64,000 nt of DNA from Brevibacillus aydinogluensis (lineage in GTDB: Bacteria; Bacillota; Bacilli; Brevibacillales; Brevibacillaceae). Positions within the stretch are counted from its first letter, which is position 1, and each line of letters starts with the position of its first letter. The stretch lies in the NCBI RefSeq assembly GCF_031954365.1, contig NZ_JAUSVZ010000014.1. One strand, written 5' to 3'. Under the pieces are notes generated by a model that saw nothing but the letters and a program-made list of their open reading frames with translations, had not been told where the DNA came from and searched no databases. Of this stretch, positions 15,943-22,439 are shown in pieces. Position numbers and translations under genes: made by a program.

Positions 15943-15978
15943 GGCAGTTTGCCCCTACGGGAGCAGACGGTTCCCCGC

Positions 15979-16235
15979 TCGGTCTGGAAAACTCCGTCAC
16001 GGCCGGCATCATCAGTGCCAAAAACCGGCGCCTGCAGGTGGCCAGGCGGATGTACGAGGATATTTTTCAGACAGACGCGGCGATCAACCCCGGTAACAGC
16101 GGCGGTCCGCTGATCAATCTGAACGGAGAAGTGATCGGACTAAACGCGTTCATTATTCAATCCAGTCAATGTCTCGGATTTGCCATCGGCATTGACGCGC
16201 TGAAGGAGCGGTTGGCACAGTTCGTGTTCACCTAA
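15979..16235 (+). pseudogene. HtrA-like serine protease, C-terminal half
   Basis: This half encodes LGLENSVTAGIISAKNR, then DAAINPGNSGGPLINLNG with the catalytic Ser of GNSGGP, and ends GFAIGIDALKERLAQFVFT at the stop 16235. It has no start codon or ribosome binding site of its own. It is in the same frame as the N-terminal half after removal of 2,076 bp. The lack of stops or frameshifts in either half suggests that the insertion is recent or that the rejoined gene is still under selection. A terminator follows at 16296. Confidence 0.85.
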
Positions 16236-16295
16236 GCTAAGCCCCTCCCGCCTCGCAGGTGATGCTGACTTGCCGCACCGGCTCTCGCCCCCAAC

Positions 16296-16330
16296 AAAAA
16301 ACCCCGTCTACCGTGACGGGGCTTGTTTTT
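16296..16330. terminator. Bidirectional terminator after the protease gene
   Basis: The stem CCCCGTC / GACGGGG is flanked by an A-run and a T-run. It overlaps the 3' end of the small minus-strand gene at 16308. Confidence 0.8.
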
Positions 16331-16454
16331 CAAAGGCAATCAAATACACGCCGCTGCCCTGTTCATTGATCTGTTGTTCCGCCTGCTTCAACTGCTGAAG
16401 CTGGGCCTCTGTCAAGCGGGCAATCGGCAGTTCGTCGAGCCGATTCTGTTTCAC
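16308..16454 (-). CDS. Small 48-residue protein, unknown
   Basis: A GTG start at 16454 is preceded by GGAGGAATGGCAC, a strong ribosome binding site at good spacing, and the frame runs 48 codons to a stop within the terminator. The product is amphipathic and Gln-rich (LTEAQLQQLKQAEQQINEQ) and ends with a short hydrophobic strand (GVYLIAF). It lies just downstream of the DUF2325 gene on the same strand and may share its Fur-controlled transcript. No family recognised. Confidence 0.55.
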   Translation of the reverse strand: MKQNRLDELPIARLTEAQLQQLKQAEQQINEQGSGVYLIAFEKQAPSR

Positions 16455-16517
16455 GTGCCATTCCTCCGTTTGTTGTCAGACTCGAAATGTAGTCTGCCCA
16501 CTCAGGAGGTTATGTAT

Positions 16518-16799
16518 TTACGCCACGTGCAGAAGAGCCTTGGCAATGGCTGCACAAGAACGTTTGCAGAACACAATCGGCAGTTCCCGGTCTTTTGCCT
16601 GATTTTTCACCGTCTTGGCCAGATTGTGGTTGACGAAGTCGGTCAGCACCAAAATCATGTGGACGCCGGTCGGGATTTTCACGCCGGTTTGCGAGCTTTT
16701 CCGGCCGGTCACGTGATGAATCTCGGTAAATCCTTGATTTTGCAAAAAATCAACGATATTGCCCAGGCGGTCACCGCCGATGACGAGAATGGACGACAT
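16518..16799 (-). CDS. DUF2325-domain protein
   Basis: 93 residues. A Rossmann-like fold starts MSSILVIGGDRLGNI, with a central HHVTGRKSS and a C-terminal ELPIVFCKRS, the DUF2325 pattern. The biochemical role is unknown. Its promoter overlaps a nearly perfect Fur box, and it is divergent from the encapsulin operon, so a part in iron handling is likely but inferred. The ATG at 16799 follows GGAGGG. The 48-residue gene lies 63 bases downstream. Confidence 0.8.
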   Translation of the reverse strand: MSSILVIGGDRLGNIVDFLQNQGFTEIHHVTGRKSSQTGVKIPTGVHMILVLTDFVNHNLAKTVKNQAKDRELPIVFCKRSCAAIAKALLHVA

Positions 16800-16887
16800 G
16801 GTAATTCCCTCCTACTTGAATGGTTTGCTGAATCGTTGTATGTTGTGTCTCGCTTGTTTTCTAATTGATAATGAATCTCACTATTAT

Positions 16888-16922
16888 TGATAAATATTAT
16901 CATTCCCAATTAGCTTTGACAA
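16888..16922 (-). promoter_or_regulatory. Fur box over the promoter of the DUF2325 gene
   Basis: TGATAAATATTATCA at 16888-16902 matches the 7-1-7 Fur box TGATAATNATTATCA at 13 of 14 positions. The promoter on the minus strand is TTGTCA (16917-16922), 17 bases, TAATAT (16894-16899), so the -10 lies inside the box. A second, weaker GATAATGA-type site is at about 16866-16884. Confidence 0.75.
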
Positions 16923-17009
16923 TACTCTCCGAGGTAACATTTTTGTGTCAGCAGAAATACTAAGACCGATCCTGCATTGTTCTTGCCCGGTGCCTTTTTC
17001 CAGCGATAT

Positions 17010-17018
17010 GATATAATG
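17010..17018 (+). promoter_or_regulatory. Extended -10 promoter of the encapsulin operon
   Basis: TGATATAAT is a perfect extended -10 element 34 bases before the cargo start. There is no good -35. The Fur box lies about 110 bases upstream, so its effect on this promoter is uncertain. Confidence 0.55.
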
Positions 17019-17051
17019 AAGAGACACTTACCAGTGAGGAGGTAGCGTTGG

Positions 17052-17666
17052 GTGCAAGAGATGTCACAACTGCACGCCATATTTACCCGCACCAGCGGCT
17101 TTATCGAGCGCTTCATGGGCATCATCCAGCCGATTATCGACGCGGCGCAGGATGAACACACCCGCCTGTACTATCACCACATCTTGGAGGAAGAAGAACA
17201 GCGCCTCGGCCGCCTGAACGAGCTGATTCCCTACCTCGACTCCCTCATCGACGGGGACAAGGCGAAACAACTGAGCGATCGGGAGTTTTCCCGCCTGCTT
17301 TCCGACATAAATCTGGAACGGTTCGGCCTGCACAACTTCCGCGAACACCTGGAACTCTCCCTGTACGAGTTTCAGGACGAGGAGACGCGCAGTGTCCTGA
17401 GCAGCATGCGCGAAGCGACCCAGGAAGATTACCTCCGCGTCAAGGAGATCATTGCCGCGCTGAGCGAACGCTTTTCCGACGACGACCGCCGTCCTGACCT
17501 GACCGACCATGACGAGGGGCACGACATTCACCAGGTGGATCACCTGCAGGCTTCCGCGGCCCAAATCGGTTCAGCACACGCCGGAAAAGCACCGGGAGCC
17601 GCACATGCCGTTTCCGCCCCGGCAGCCAAAAAAGGATTGACCGTCGGCAGTTTGAAGGGGTTGTAA
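17052..17666 (+). CDS. IMEF-type encapsulin cargo protein (iron-mineralizing)
   Basis: 204 residues. Residues 1-140 are all helical, with Glu/His-rich stretches (EHTRLYYHHILEEEEQRLGR, EEETRSV-like DEETRS) suited to a ferroxidase-type four-helix bundle. A low-complexity linker rich in Asp, His and Ala follows, ending in the targeting peptide KKGLTVGSLKGL. That C-terminal LTVGSL motif is the peptide by which cargo binds the inside of family 1 encapsulin shells. The size, the Firmicute host and the shell gene next door fit the IMEF cargo, which mineralizes iron inside a large nanocompartment. The GTG at 17052 follows GAGGAGGT. The shell gene starts 48 bases downstream. Confidence 0.85.
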   Translation: MQEMSQLHAIFTRTSGFIERFMGIIQPIIDAAQDEHTRLYYHHILEEEEQRLGRLNELIPYLDSLIDGDKAKQLSDREFSRLLSDINLERFGLHNFREHLELSLYEFQDEETRSVLSSMREATQEDYLRVKEIIAALSERFSDDDRRPDLTDHDEGHDIHQVDHLQASAAQIGSAHAGKAPGAAHAVSAPAAKKGLTVGSLKGL

Positions 17667-17714
17667 AAGGCCGTTTCTTCTTCACCATTTTTGAACGAAT
17701 TGGAGGTAGCAACG

Positions 17715-18563
17715 ATGGACAAGCTCCGCAAGTTTCCCGACTCTCCCTTGACGAAAGACGAGTGGCACCAATTGGACGAGACCGTCGTCGAGATGGCCCG
17801 CCGCCAACTGGTCGGACGCCGCTTTATCGATATCTACGGACCGCTTGGCGAAGGCATCCAGACGATTACCAACGACATTTACGAGGAATCCCGCTTCGGG
17901 GGCTTAAGCCTGCGCGGCGAATCCCTGGAGCTGACCCAGCCGAGCCGACGGGTCAGCCTGACCATCCCGATTCTGTACAAAGACTTCGTGCTGTACTGGC
18001 GCGACGTCGCCCAGGCCCGCACCCTGGGGATGCCGCTGGACATGAGTGCCGCAGCCAATGCGGCCGCAGGATGCGCTCTGATGGAAGACGACCTGATTTT
18101 CAACGGCTCCAAGGAGTTTGATCTGCCCGGCCTGATGAACGTCAAGGGGCGCCTCACCCACTTGAAAAGCGACTGGATGGAATCCGGCAACGCGTTTGCT
18201 GACATCGTCGAGGCCCGCAACAAGCTGTTGAAGATGGGACACAGCGGCCCGTACGCGCTGGTCGTCTCTCCGGAACTGTACTCGCTGCTGCATCGCGTCC
18301 ACAAGGGGACCAACGTCCTGGAAATCGAGCACATTCGCAATCTGGTGACCGACGGGGTGTACCAATCCCCCACCATCAAGGGACGCACCGGCGTGCTGGT
18401 TGCCACCGGCCGGCACAATCTGGACCTGGCGATCGCCGAAGACTTCGACACCGCGTTCCTCGGCGACGAGCAAATGAACAGCTTCTTCCGCGTTTACGAG
18501 TGCGTCGTGCTCCGCATCAAGCGGCCGAGCGCCATCTGCACGCTGGAAGAAACGGAGGAATAA
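17715..18563 (+). CDS. Encapsulin shell protein, family 1
   Basis: 282 residues with the HK97-like encapsulin signature: LRKFPDSPLTKDEWHQLDETVVEMARRQLVGRRF at the N-terminus, GPLGEGIQTI, the E-loop region LTIPILYKDFVLYWRDV, and the C-terminal TAFLGDEQMNSFFRVYECVVLRIKRPSAIC. Shell monomers assemble into icosahedral protein compartments that hold cargo; with an IMEF cargo the function is iron storage. It replaces or complements ferritin. The ATG at 17715 follows GGAGGT. The two genes form a closed operon ending at the terminator 18594. Confidence 0.92.
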   Translation: MDKLRKFPDSPLTKDEWHQLDETVVEMARRQLVGRRFIDIYGPLGEGIQTITNDIYEESRFGGLSLRGESLELTQPSRRVSLTIPILYKDFVLYWRDVAQARTLGMPLDMSAAANAAAGCALMEDDLIFNGSKEFDLPGLMNVKGRLTHLKSDWMESGNAFADIVEARNKLLKMGHSGPYALVVSPELYSLLHRVHKGTNVLEIEHIRNLVTDGVYQSPTIKGRTGVLVATGRHNLDLAIAEDFDTAFLGDEQMNSFFRVYECVVLRIKRPSAICTLEETEE

Positions 18564-18593
18564 GTACGGAGAGGCACTTCCGCCGAAAACAAG

Positions 18594-18623
18594 AAGAGTC
18601 CTCATGACTGAGGACTCTTTTTT
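18594..18623 (+). terminator. Rho-independent terminator of the encapsulin operon
   Basis: The stem AAGAGTCCTC / GAGGACTCTT has a 6-base loop and is followed by a T-run. Confidence 0.88.
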
Positions 18624-18672
18624 CGTGCGAGAATCACGTCTTTTCAGCTGCTGCTGTTGCACGATCTGCTGC

Positions 18673-19875
18673 CTACTGCGTCACAACAGCGGTGTAGGCG
18701 GCAATGGCGCTGTCCAGCCGGTCGATGGCCAGCTTGGTATCTTCCCTGTTCAACAGGGTGTAGTTGAGCCGCATCGTGTTCACCTGCGGCTCGGCTGCGT
18801 AAAACGGGATGCCCGGTACGAACGCGACGCCTTCCCGCACGGCCTGCGCGAGCAGTTTTTCCGAATGGATGTGTTCCGGCAGCTTCACCCAGAGGAACAT
18901 GCCTCCCCGCGGCTTGTTCCAGGTAATGCCGCTCCAATTCTTGCTGGCCAGCAGTTGGTGCATCCATTCCATCCGCTCCTGGTAGGCGGCACGGATCTTA
19001 CTGATGTGGGCGTCCAGATCGAAGCGGGACAGCAGTTGATGCAGCGCAATCTGGTCAATGGAACTGGAGTGCAGGTCGACGGCCTGTTTCGCTCTGACCA
19101 TCGTCTGGATCACCTGAGCGTCTCCGATCGCCCAGCCGATCCGCAGCGCCGGCGCCACCGTTTTCGAAAAGGTGCTGGTGTAGACGACCGCCGAACCTTC
19201 GGGGTGCTGATCCAGCGAGAAGATGGTCGGATACGGCGCCTCCCCGTCAAACTGAATCTCGCCGTACGGGTCGTCTTCCAGGATCAGGATGTTGTTGTCG
19301 CGGCACTGGCGCAAAAGGCCGAGACGCCGTTCCAGACTCCATACCTTGCCGGTCGGGTTGGCAAACGTGGGAATCACATAGGCCATTTTGGGACGGTACT
19401 GGGCGATCTTGCGGGCCAGATCCTCCATGTCCATGCCCTCGTCGTCCCCCTCCACCGGAATAGCGCGAATGCCGCGGAACTGAAACAGCTGCAGAGCAGC
19501 CAAATAGGTGGGGTTTTCTACCAGCACGACGTCGCCTTCGTCCAGATAGACGCGACAGAGCAAGTCGACGGCCTGCTGGGAGCCGGTGGTAAGCAGCATG
19601 TTTTCCACGCCCACGTTCATGTTCTTTTGTTTCATCCGGGATGCCACCCACTCGCGAAGCGGCAGGTACCCGTCCGTCAGACCGTATTGCAGCGATTTCG
19701 GCCCTTGACTGAGCGCGCGGTCAAATGCAGCCTTCATTTCTTCGAGCGGAAAAAACTCCTCTGCCGGCAGTCCGCCAGCCAGCGACAGCACCGGGGTCCC
19801 CTGCGTCAATTTCAGAATTTCCCGCACGGCCGAGGAGCTCAGTGCGCCAACCGATTGTGAAAAAGCGTACTCCAT
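18673..19875 (-). CDS. PLP-dependent aminotransferase, class I fold type I (2-aminoadipate/LysN-like)
   Basis: 400 residues. The features are ISLAGGLP-type start (VLSLAGGLPAEEFFP), LQYGLTDGYLPLREWVASRM, TTGSQQAVDLLCRV, PTFANPTGKVWSLERR, EDDPYGEIQF and the PLP lysine in TSTFSKTVAPALRIGW. These place it with LysN/2-aminoadipate aminotransferases and the catalytic half of MocR proteins; it lacks the MocR DNA-binding domain. The substrate cannot be fixed from sequence. The ATG at 19875 follows AAGGGGGAA. It converges on the encapsulin operon. Confidence 0.87.
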   Translation of the reverse strand: MEYAFSQSVGALSSSAVREILKLTQGTPVLSLAGGLPAEEFFPLEEMKAAFDRALSQGPKSLQYGLTDGYLPLREWVASRMKQKNMNVGVENMLLTTGSQQAVDLLCRVYLDEGDVVLVENPTYLAALQLFQFRGIRAIPVEGDDEGMDMEDLARKIAQYRPKMAYVIPTFANPTGKVWSLERRLGLLRQCRDNNILILEDDPYGEIQFDGEAPYPTIFSLDQHPEGSAVVYTSTFSKTVAPALRIGWAIGDAQVIQTMVRAKQAVDLHSSSIDQIALHQLLSRFDLDAHISKIRAAYQERMEWMHQLLASKNWSGITWNKPRGGMFLWVKLPEHIHSEKLLAQAVREGVAFVPGIPFYAAEPQVNTMRLNYTLLNREDTKLAIDRLDSAIAAYTAVVTQ

Positions 19876-19988
19876 GTTCCGTTCCCCCTTGATTGAGTTT
19901 ATCCTTGTTGTATCACTCACGCCGGGAGAAGTCCAATCTATGCTTGCTATAGACGGAATAGGTTTTGGCTATTGTTCTCTTGGACAAG

Positions 19989-20014
19989 CAAAAAAGGAAG
20001 CGTAAACCGCTTCC
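19989..20014 (-). terminator. Rho-independent terminator of the Fur-box gene
   Basis: On the minus strand, GGAAGCG-gttta-CGCTTCC is followed by TTTTTT. Confidence 0.8.
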
Positions 20015-20075
20015 CGTCTCATTCTCTGGATCGTGTTCGTTTGTATCGCGCGCCAGGGTTCAGGGTTCGGGTTCC

Positions 20076-20546
20076 CTATGCGATGCGAACCACCCGGGCA
20101 TTTTCCGTCTGCGGCAGGAATGACAGATCGACGTGTTCGCGCGCCACATCGAAGCCAATGTCTTCAGCAAGCAACAGCGCTTCTTCACGGAACGTCGGCG
20201 TGCAGCTTCCTTCGTTCAACTGGCACAGCCGCTTCAAGCGCTTAAGCCGCTCCGCCATCTTCTCCGCGCGCATCACCTCGTTGCGCAGGTCACACACGTT
20301 TACGTGCACCGCGTCGGCGATCATGCTGATGTCATTGATATGGACAATGAGCCGCTTGCCCTCCTCCGTGACAAAACCGAGCGAGCAAAACTGTGCGCCG
20401 GACATCTCCAACCGTGTGAGCACGGCGTTGGCAAACTCCTCGCCGGACCGCAGGCGAATCAGACCCGCTTCTACGGCGCCGCCTATCTTGCGCTCATTGG
20501 AGATGACCGTATACATGTCCGTATATCCGTTGATCTGGTAGCGCAT
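20076..20546 (-). CDS. Unknown 156-residue protein under a Fur box
   Basis: No family recognised. The sequence is soluble and mixed alpha/beta, with MRYQINGYTDMYTVISNERK at the start, a conserved-looking core FCSLGFVTEEGKRLIVHINDISMIADAVHV, and a basic helix (EKMAERLKRLKRLCQ). The ATG at 20546 follows GGAGGG. The promoter (20603-20631) has a Fur box filling the spacer, so expression should rise in iron limitation. It is a single-gene transcript with its own terminator. There are no neighbouring siderophore or transport genes. Confidence 0.65.
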   Translation of the reverse strand: MRYQINGYTDMYTVISNERKIGGAVEAGLIRLRSGEEFANAVLTRLEMSGAQFCSLGFVTEEGKRLIVHINDISMIADAVHVNVCDLRNEVMRAEKMAERLKRLKRLCQLNEGSCTPTFREEALLLAEDIGFDVAREHVDLSFLPQTENARVVRIA

Positions 20547-20578
20547 GATACCCTCCTGCCGAACAAACGTGATCATTG

Positions 20579-20631
20579 AGATCAATTATCATTACCACAC
20601 CCATCGTATAATGAAAATCATTATCTGTCAA
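20579..20631 (-). promoter_or_regulatory. Promoter with Fur box upstream of the unknown 156-residue protein
   Basis: The minus-strand promoter is TTGACA (20626-20631), 17 bases, TACGAT (20603-20608). The plus-strand sequence at 20607-20625 matches the 19-bp Fur box GATAATGATAATCATTATC at 17 positions and fills the spacer. A second partial box lies at about 20579-20597. Confidence 0.82.
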
Positions 20632-20810
20632 TGCTGAGAATGATTTTTACTGAGAATGGATTTTTTTGCATGGGCGCGTCATTCGTGATCGCGCCCGCCG
20701 CGCTTTTTTATAGTATTCGCCCGCCCGGTTTTGGACTATGCGGCACTCGCCTATTTTGGGCGGGGCCCATCCCGGACGCGGCACTGCCCCCGGCCTCCGC
20801 CTCGCTTCCC
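20632..20810. other. Intergenic stretch with no recognisable gene
   Basis: The DNA between the Fur-controlled gene and the mtnE terminator is very GC-rich in its second half. I see no credible coding frame with a ribosome binding site and no clear RNA fold. Confidence 0.5.
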
Positions 20811-20853
20811 AAAAAATCAAACCGCCAGGGCGTTTTGCGAACACACTGGCGGT
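20811..20853 (-). terminator. Rho-independent terminator of mtnE
   Basis: On the minus strand, arms CCGCCAG and CTGGCGG are followed by TTTGATTTTTT. Confidence 0.75.
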
Positions 20854-20882
20854 CAGTTCTCAATCACATGAACGATATATTG

Positions 20883-22064
20883 CTAGTTGCACGGGGAGAA
20901 AATACCCAAACGCTCAATCCGCGCCACTGCTTCCGCCAGCCGCTCTTCGCTGGCCAAAAGCGCTGCGCGCACGTACCCTTCGCCGGTGGGGCCGAAACCT
21001 ACGCCCGGTGCGACAGCGACATGGGCTTTTTCCAACAGCAAGTCGGCAAATTCGGCAGAGGTAAACCCTTTCGGCACCGGCAGCCAGGTGAAAAACGAGC
21101 CCTGCGACGGTGCCGCCTCCCAGCCGATGCGGTGCAGGTTGGAAAACAGCGCGTTGCGCCGGCTTTCGTAGACGGCCACCAACTCGCGGACACACTGCTG
21201 GGAATCGGTCAGCGCCCGGACCGCCGCCATCTGGATGGCGCCGAACAGGCTGCAGAAGTAGTGGTCCTGGATCAGGTTGATCAACCGGACCAGTTCCCGG
21301 TTGCCGACCATCGCGCCGACGCGCCAGCCGGCCATGTTGTACGTTTTGGACAGCGTGTAAAATTCCACGCCCACTTCTTTGGCTCCCGGCACCTGCAGGA
21401 AGCTGACCGGCTTCTTGCCGTCGAAGCTGATCGCTCCGTAGGCGAAGTCGTGACAGACGACGATTTCGTGCTTGCGGGCGAAGCGGACCGTCTCTTCGAA
21501 AAATTCGTACGGCGCATTGACCGCGGTCGGGTTGTTGGGGTAGTTCAGGAACATCAGCTTGGCTTTGTCCAGATCCTCTCGGGCCAGCTCGCCGTAGTCC
21601 GGCAGGAAACCGTTCGCGGCGCGCAGCGGCATCATCACCATCCGCCCGTCGGCGATGGCCACTCCCGACCAGTAATCGGGATAGCCGGGGTCCGGCACCA
21701 GAGCCACATCGCCCGGATTGAGCAATACCTGGCAGATTTCCACCAGTCCGGTCTTGCTGCCGAACAGGATGGCCACTTCCTCTTCCGGGTCCAGATCGAC
21801 GTCAAACTCCTGCTTGTACCAGTGGGCGACAGCCCGTTTCAGTTCCACACGACCGCTGAACGGCGGGTACTTGTGGTGAACCGGACGGGCAGCATGTACC
21901 TGCAGTTCCTCGACAATGTGCGGCGGCGTCGGCAGATCGGGGTTGCCCTGCCCCAAGTTGATTACGTCATGGCCGGCGGCGATGGCCTTGTTCACTTTCG
22001 CCACCAGCGAGGCAAAAAACTGCGTCGGCAGACGGTCAATCATGGCGGACGGTTGGATGCGCAT
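20883..22064 (-). CDS. mtnE: MtnE-like aminotransferase (methionine salvage)
   Basis: 393 residues, class I aminotransferase. The start MRIQPSAMIDRLPTQFFASL and INLGQGNPDLPTPPHIVEEL resemble the Bacillus MtnE/YkrV enzyme, which transaminates 2-keto-4-methylthiobutyrate to methionine as the last step of methylthioadenosine recycling. LNYPNNPTA, HDFAYGAISF and the PLP lysine in YTLSKTYNMAGWR are intact. The upstream SAM-I riboswitch ties it to methionine metabolism. The ATG at 22064 follows AAAGGAA. Related LL-diaminopimelate or alanine aminotransferases are the main alternatives; the riboswitch argues for MtnE. No other mtn gene of the pathway is adjacent. Confidence 0.82.
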   Translation of the reverse strand: MRIQPSAMIDRLPTQFFASLVAKVNKAIAAGHDVINLGQGNPDLPTPPHIVEELQVHAARPVHHKYPPFSGRVELKRAVAHWYKQEFDVDLDPEEEVAILFGSKTGLVEICQVLLNPGDVALVPDPGYPDYWSGVAIADGRMVMMPLRAANGFLPDYGELAREDLDKAKLMFLNYPNNPTAVNAPYEFFEETVRFARKHEIVVCHDFAYGAISFDGKKPVSFLQVPGAKEVGVEFYTLSKTYNMAGWRVGAMVGNRELVRLINLIQDHYFCSLFGAIQMAAVRALTDSQQCVRELVAVYESRRNALFSNLHRIGWEAAPSQGSFFTWLPVPKGFTSAEFADLLLEKAHVAVAPGVGFGPTGEGYVRAALLASEERLAEAVARIERLGIFSPCN

Positions 22065-22116
22065 CAGTCTCTCGTTCCTTTCCCTCGGGTAAATCGTGCA
22101 GACGTCGGCGGCTAAG

Positions 22117-22150
22117 CAAAAAGCCCCTTTTCCTGTACAGAAAAAGGGGC
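22117..22150 (-). terminator. Riboswitch expression-platform terminator upstream of mtnE
   Basis: On the minus strand, GCCCCTTTTTC-tgta-caGGAAAAGGGGC is followed by TTTTT. It lies directly 3' of the SAM-I aptamer and 5' of mtnE, as for a transcription-attenuating S-box. Confidence 0.88.
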
Positions 22151-22169
22151 AGATCGACATCTCCACGTT

Positions 22170-22271
22170 CTTATCTGTCAGGAATGCTCCTGCTGGAATT
22201 GGCACAGCATCTGCACAGGCAGATCCGCTGCCGGGCTTCATCGGGCCAGTCCCTCCGCCTCTCTTGATAAG
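22170..22271 (-). ncRNA. SAM-I (S-box) riboswitch
   Basis: The minus strand reads CTTATCAAGAGAGGCGGAGG, then GACTGGCCCGATGAAGCC, GGCAGC, TGTGCCAATTCC and finally GACAGATAAG, which pairs with the start. These are the conserved P1, the kink-turn, the J regions and the P3 core of SAM-I aptamers. High SAM should favour the downstream terminator and switch mtnE off. Confidence 0.96.
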
Positions 22272-22439
22272 GTGATTGCATGCTATTCAGTTTCGTTTGC
22301 AGTCTCGTTCCATCCCAGCAGCATCCGGCGGGTCAGCGACCGTGTCGCCCCCCGCAGCGACGTCCCTGCAGGGCCGCCGCAGCATTCCGACTGTGCTGGT
22401 TGGATATCTCTTTCATACTACTTGAGCAAGCGAACAGTG

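Larger units (their letters stand above)
13893..15978 (+). mobile_element. 2,076-bp large-serine-recombinase element inserted in a protease gene
   Basis: The boundaries are identical 10-bp sequences GGTTCCCCGC at 13893-13902 and 15969-15978. Deleting one repeat plus the DNA between (2,076 bp) joins the two halves of the protease in frame, giving ...ISIGSP-LGLENSVTAG..., the normal HtrA sequence. The element carries an HxlR-family regulator and a large serine recombinase and nothing else. Its inner ends are imperfect inverted repeats (13903-13924 and 15945-15966), as expected for the two arms of a serine-integrase attP. The layout resembles intervening elements such as skin in sigK of Bacillus subtilis, but on a minimal scale. 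Whether it excises, and when, cannot be read from sequence. Confidence 0.88.
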
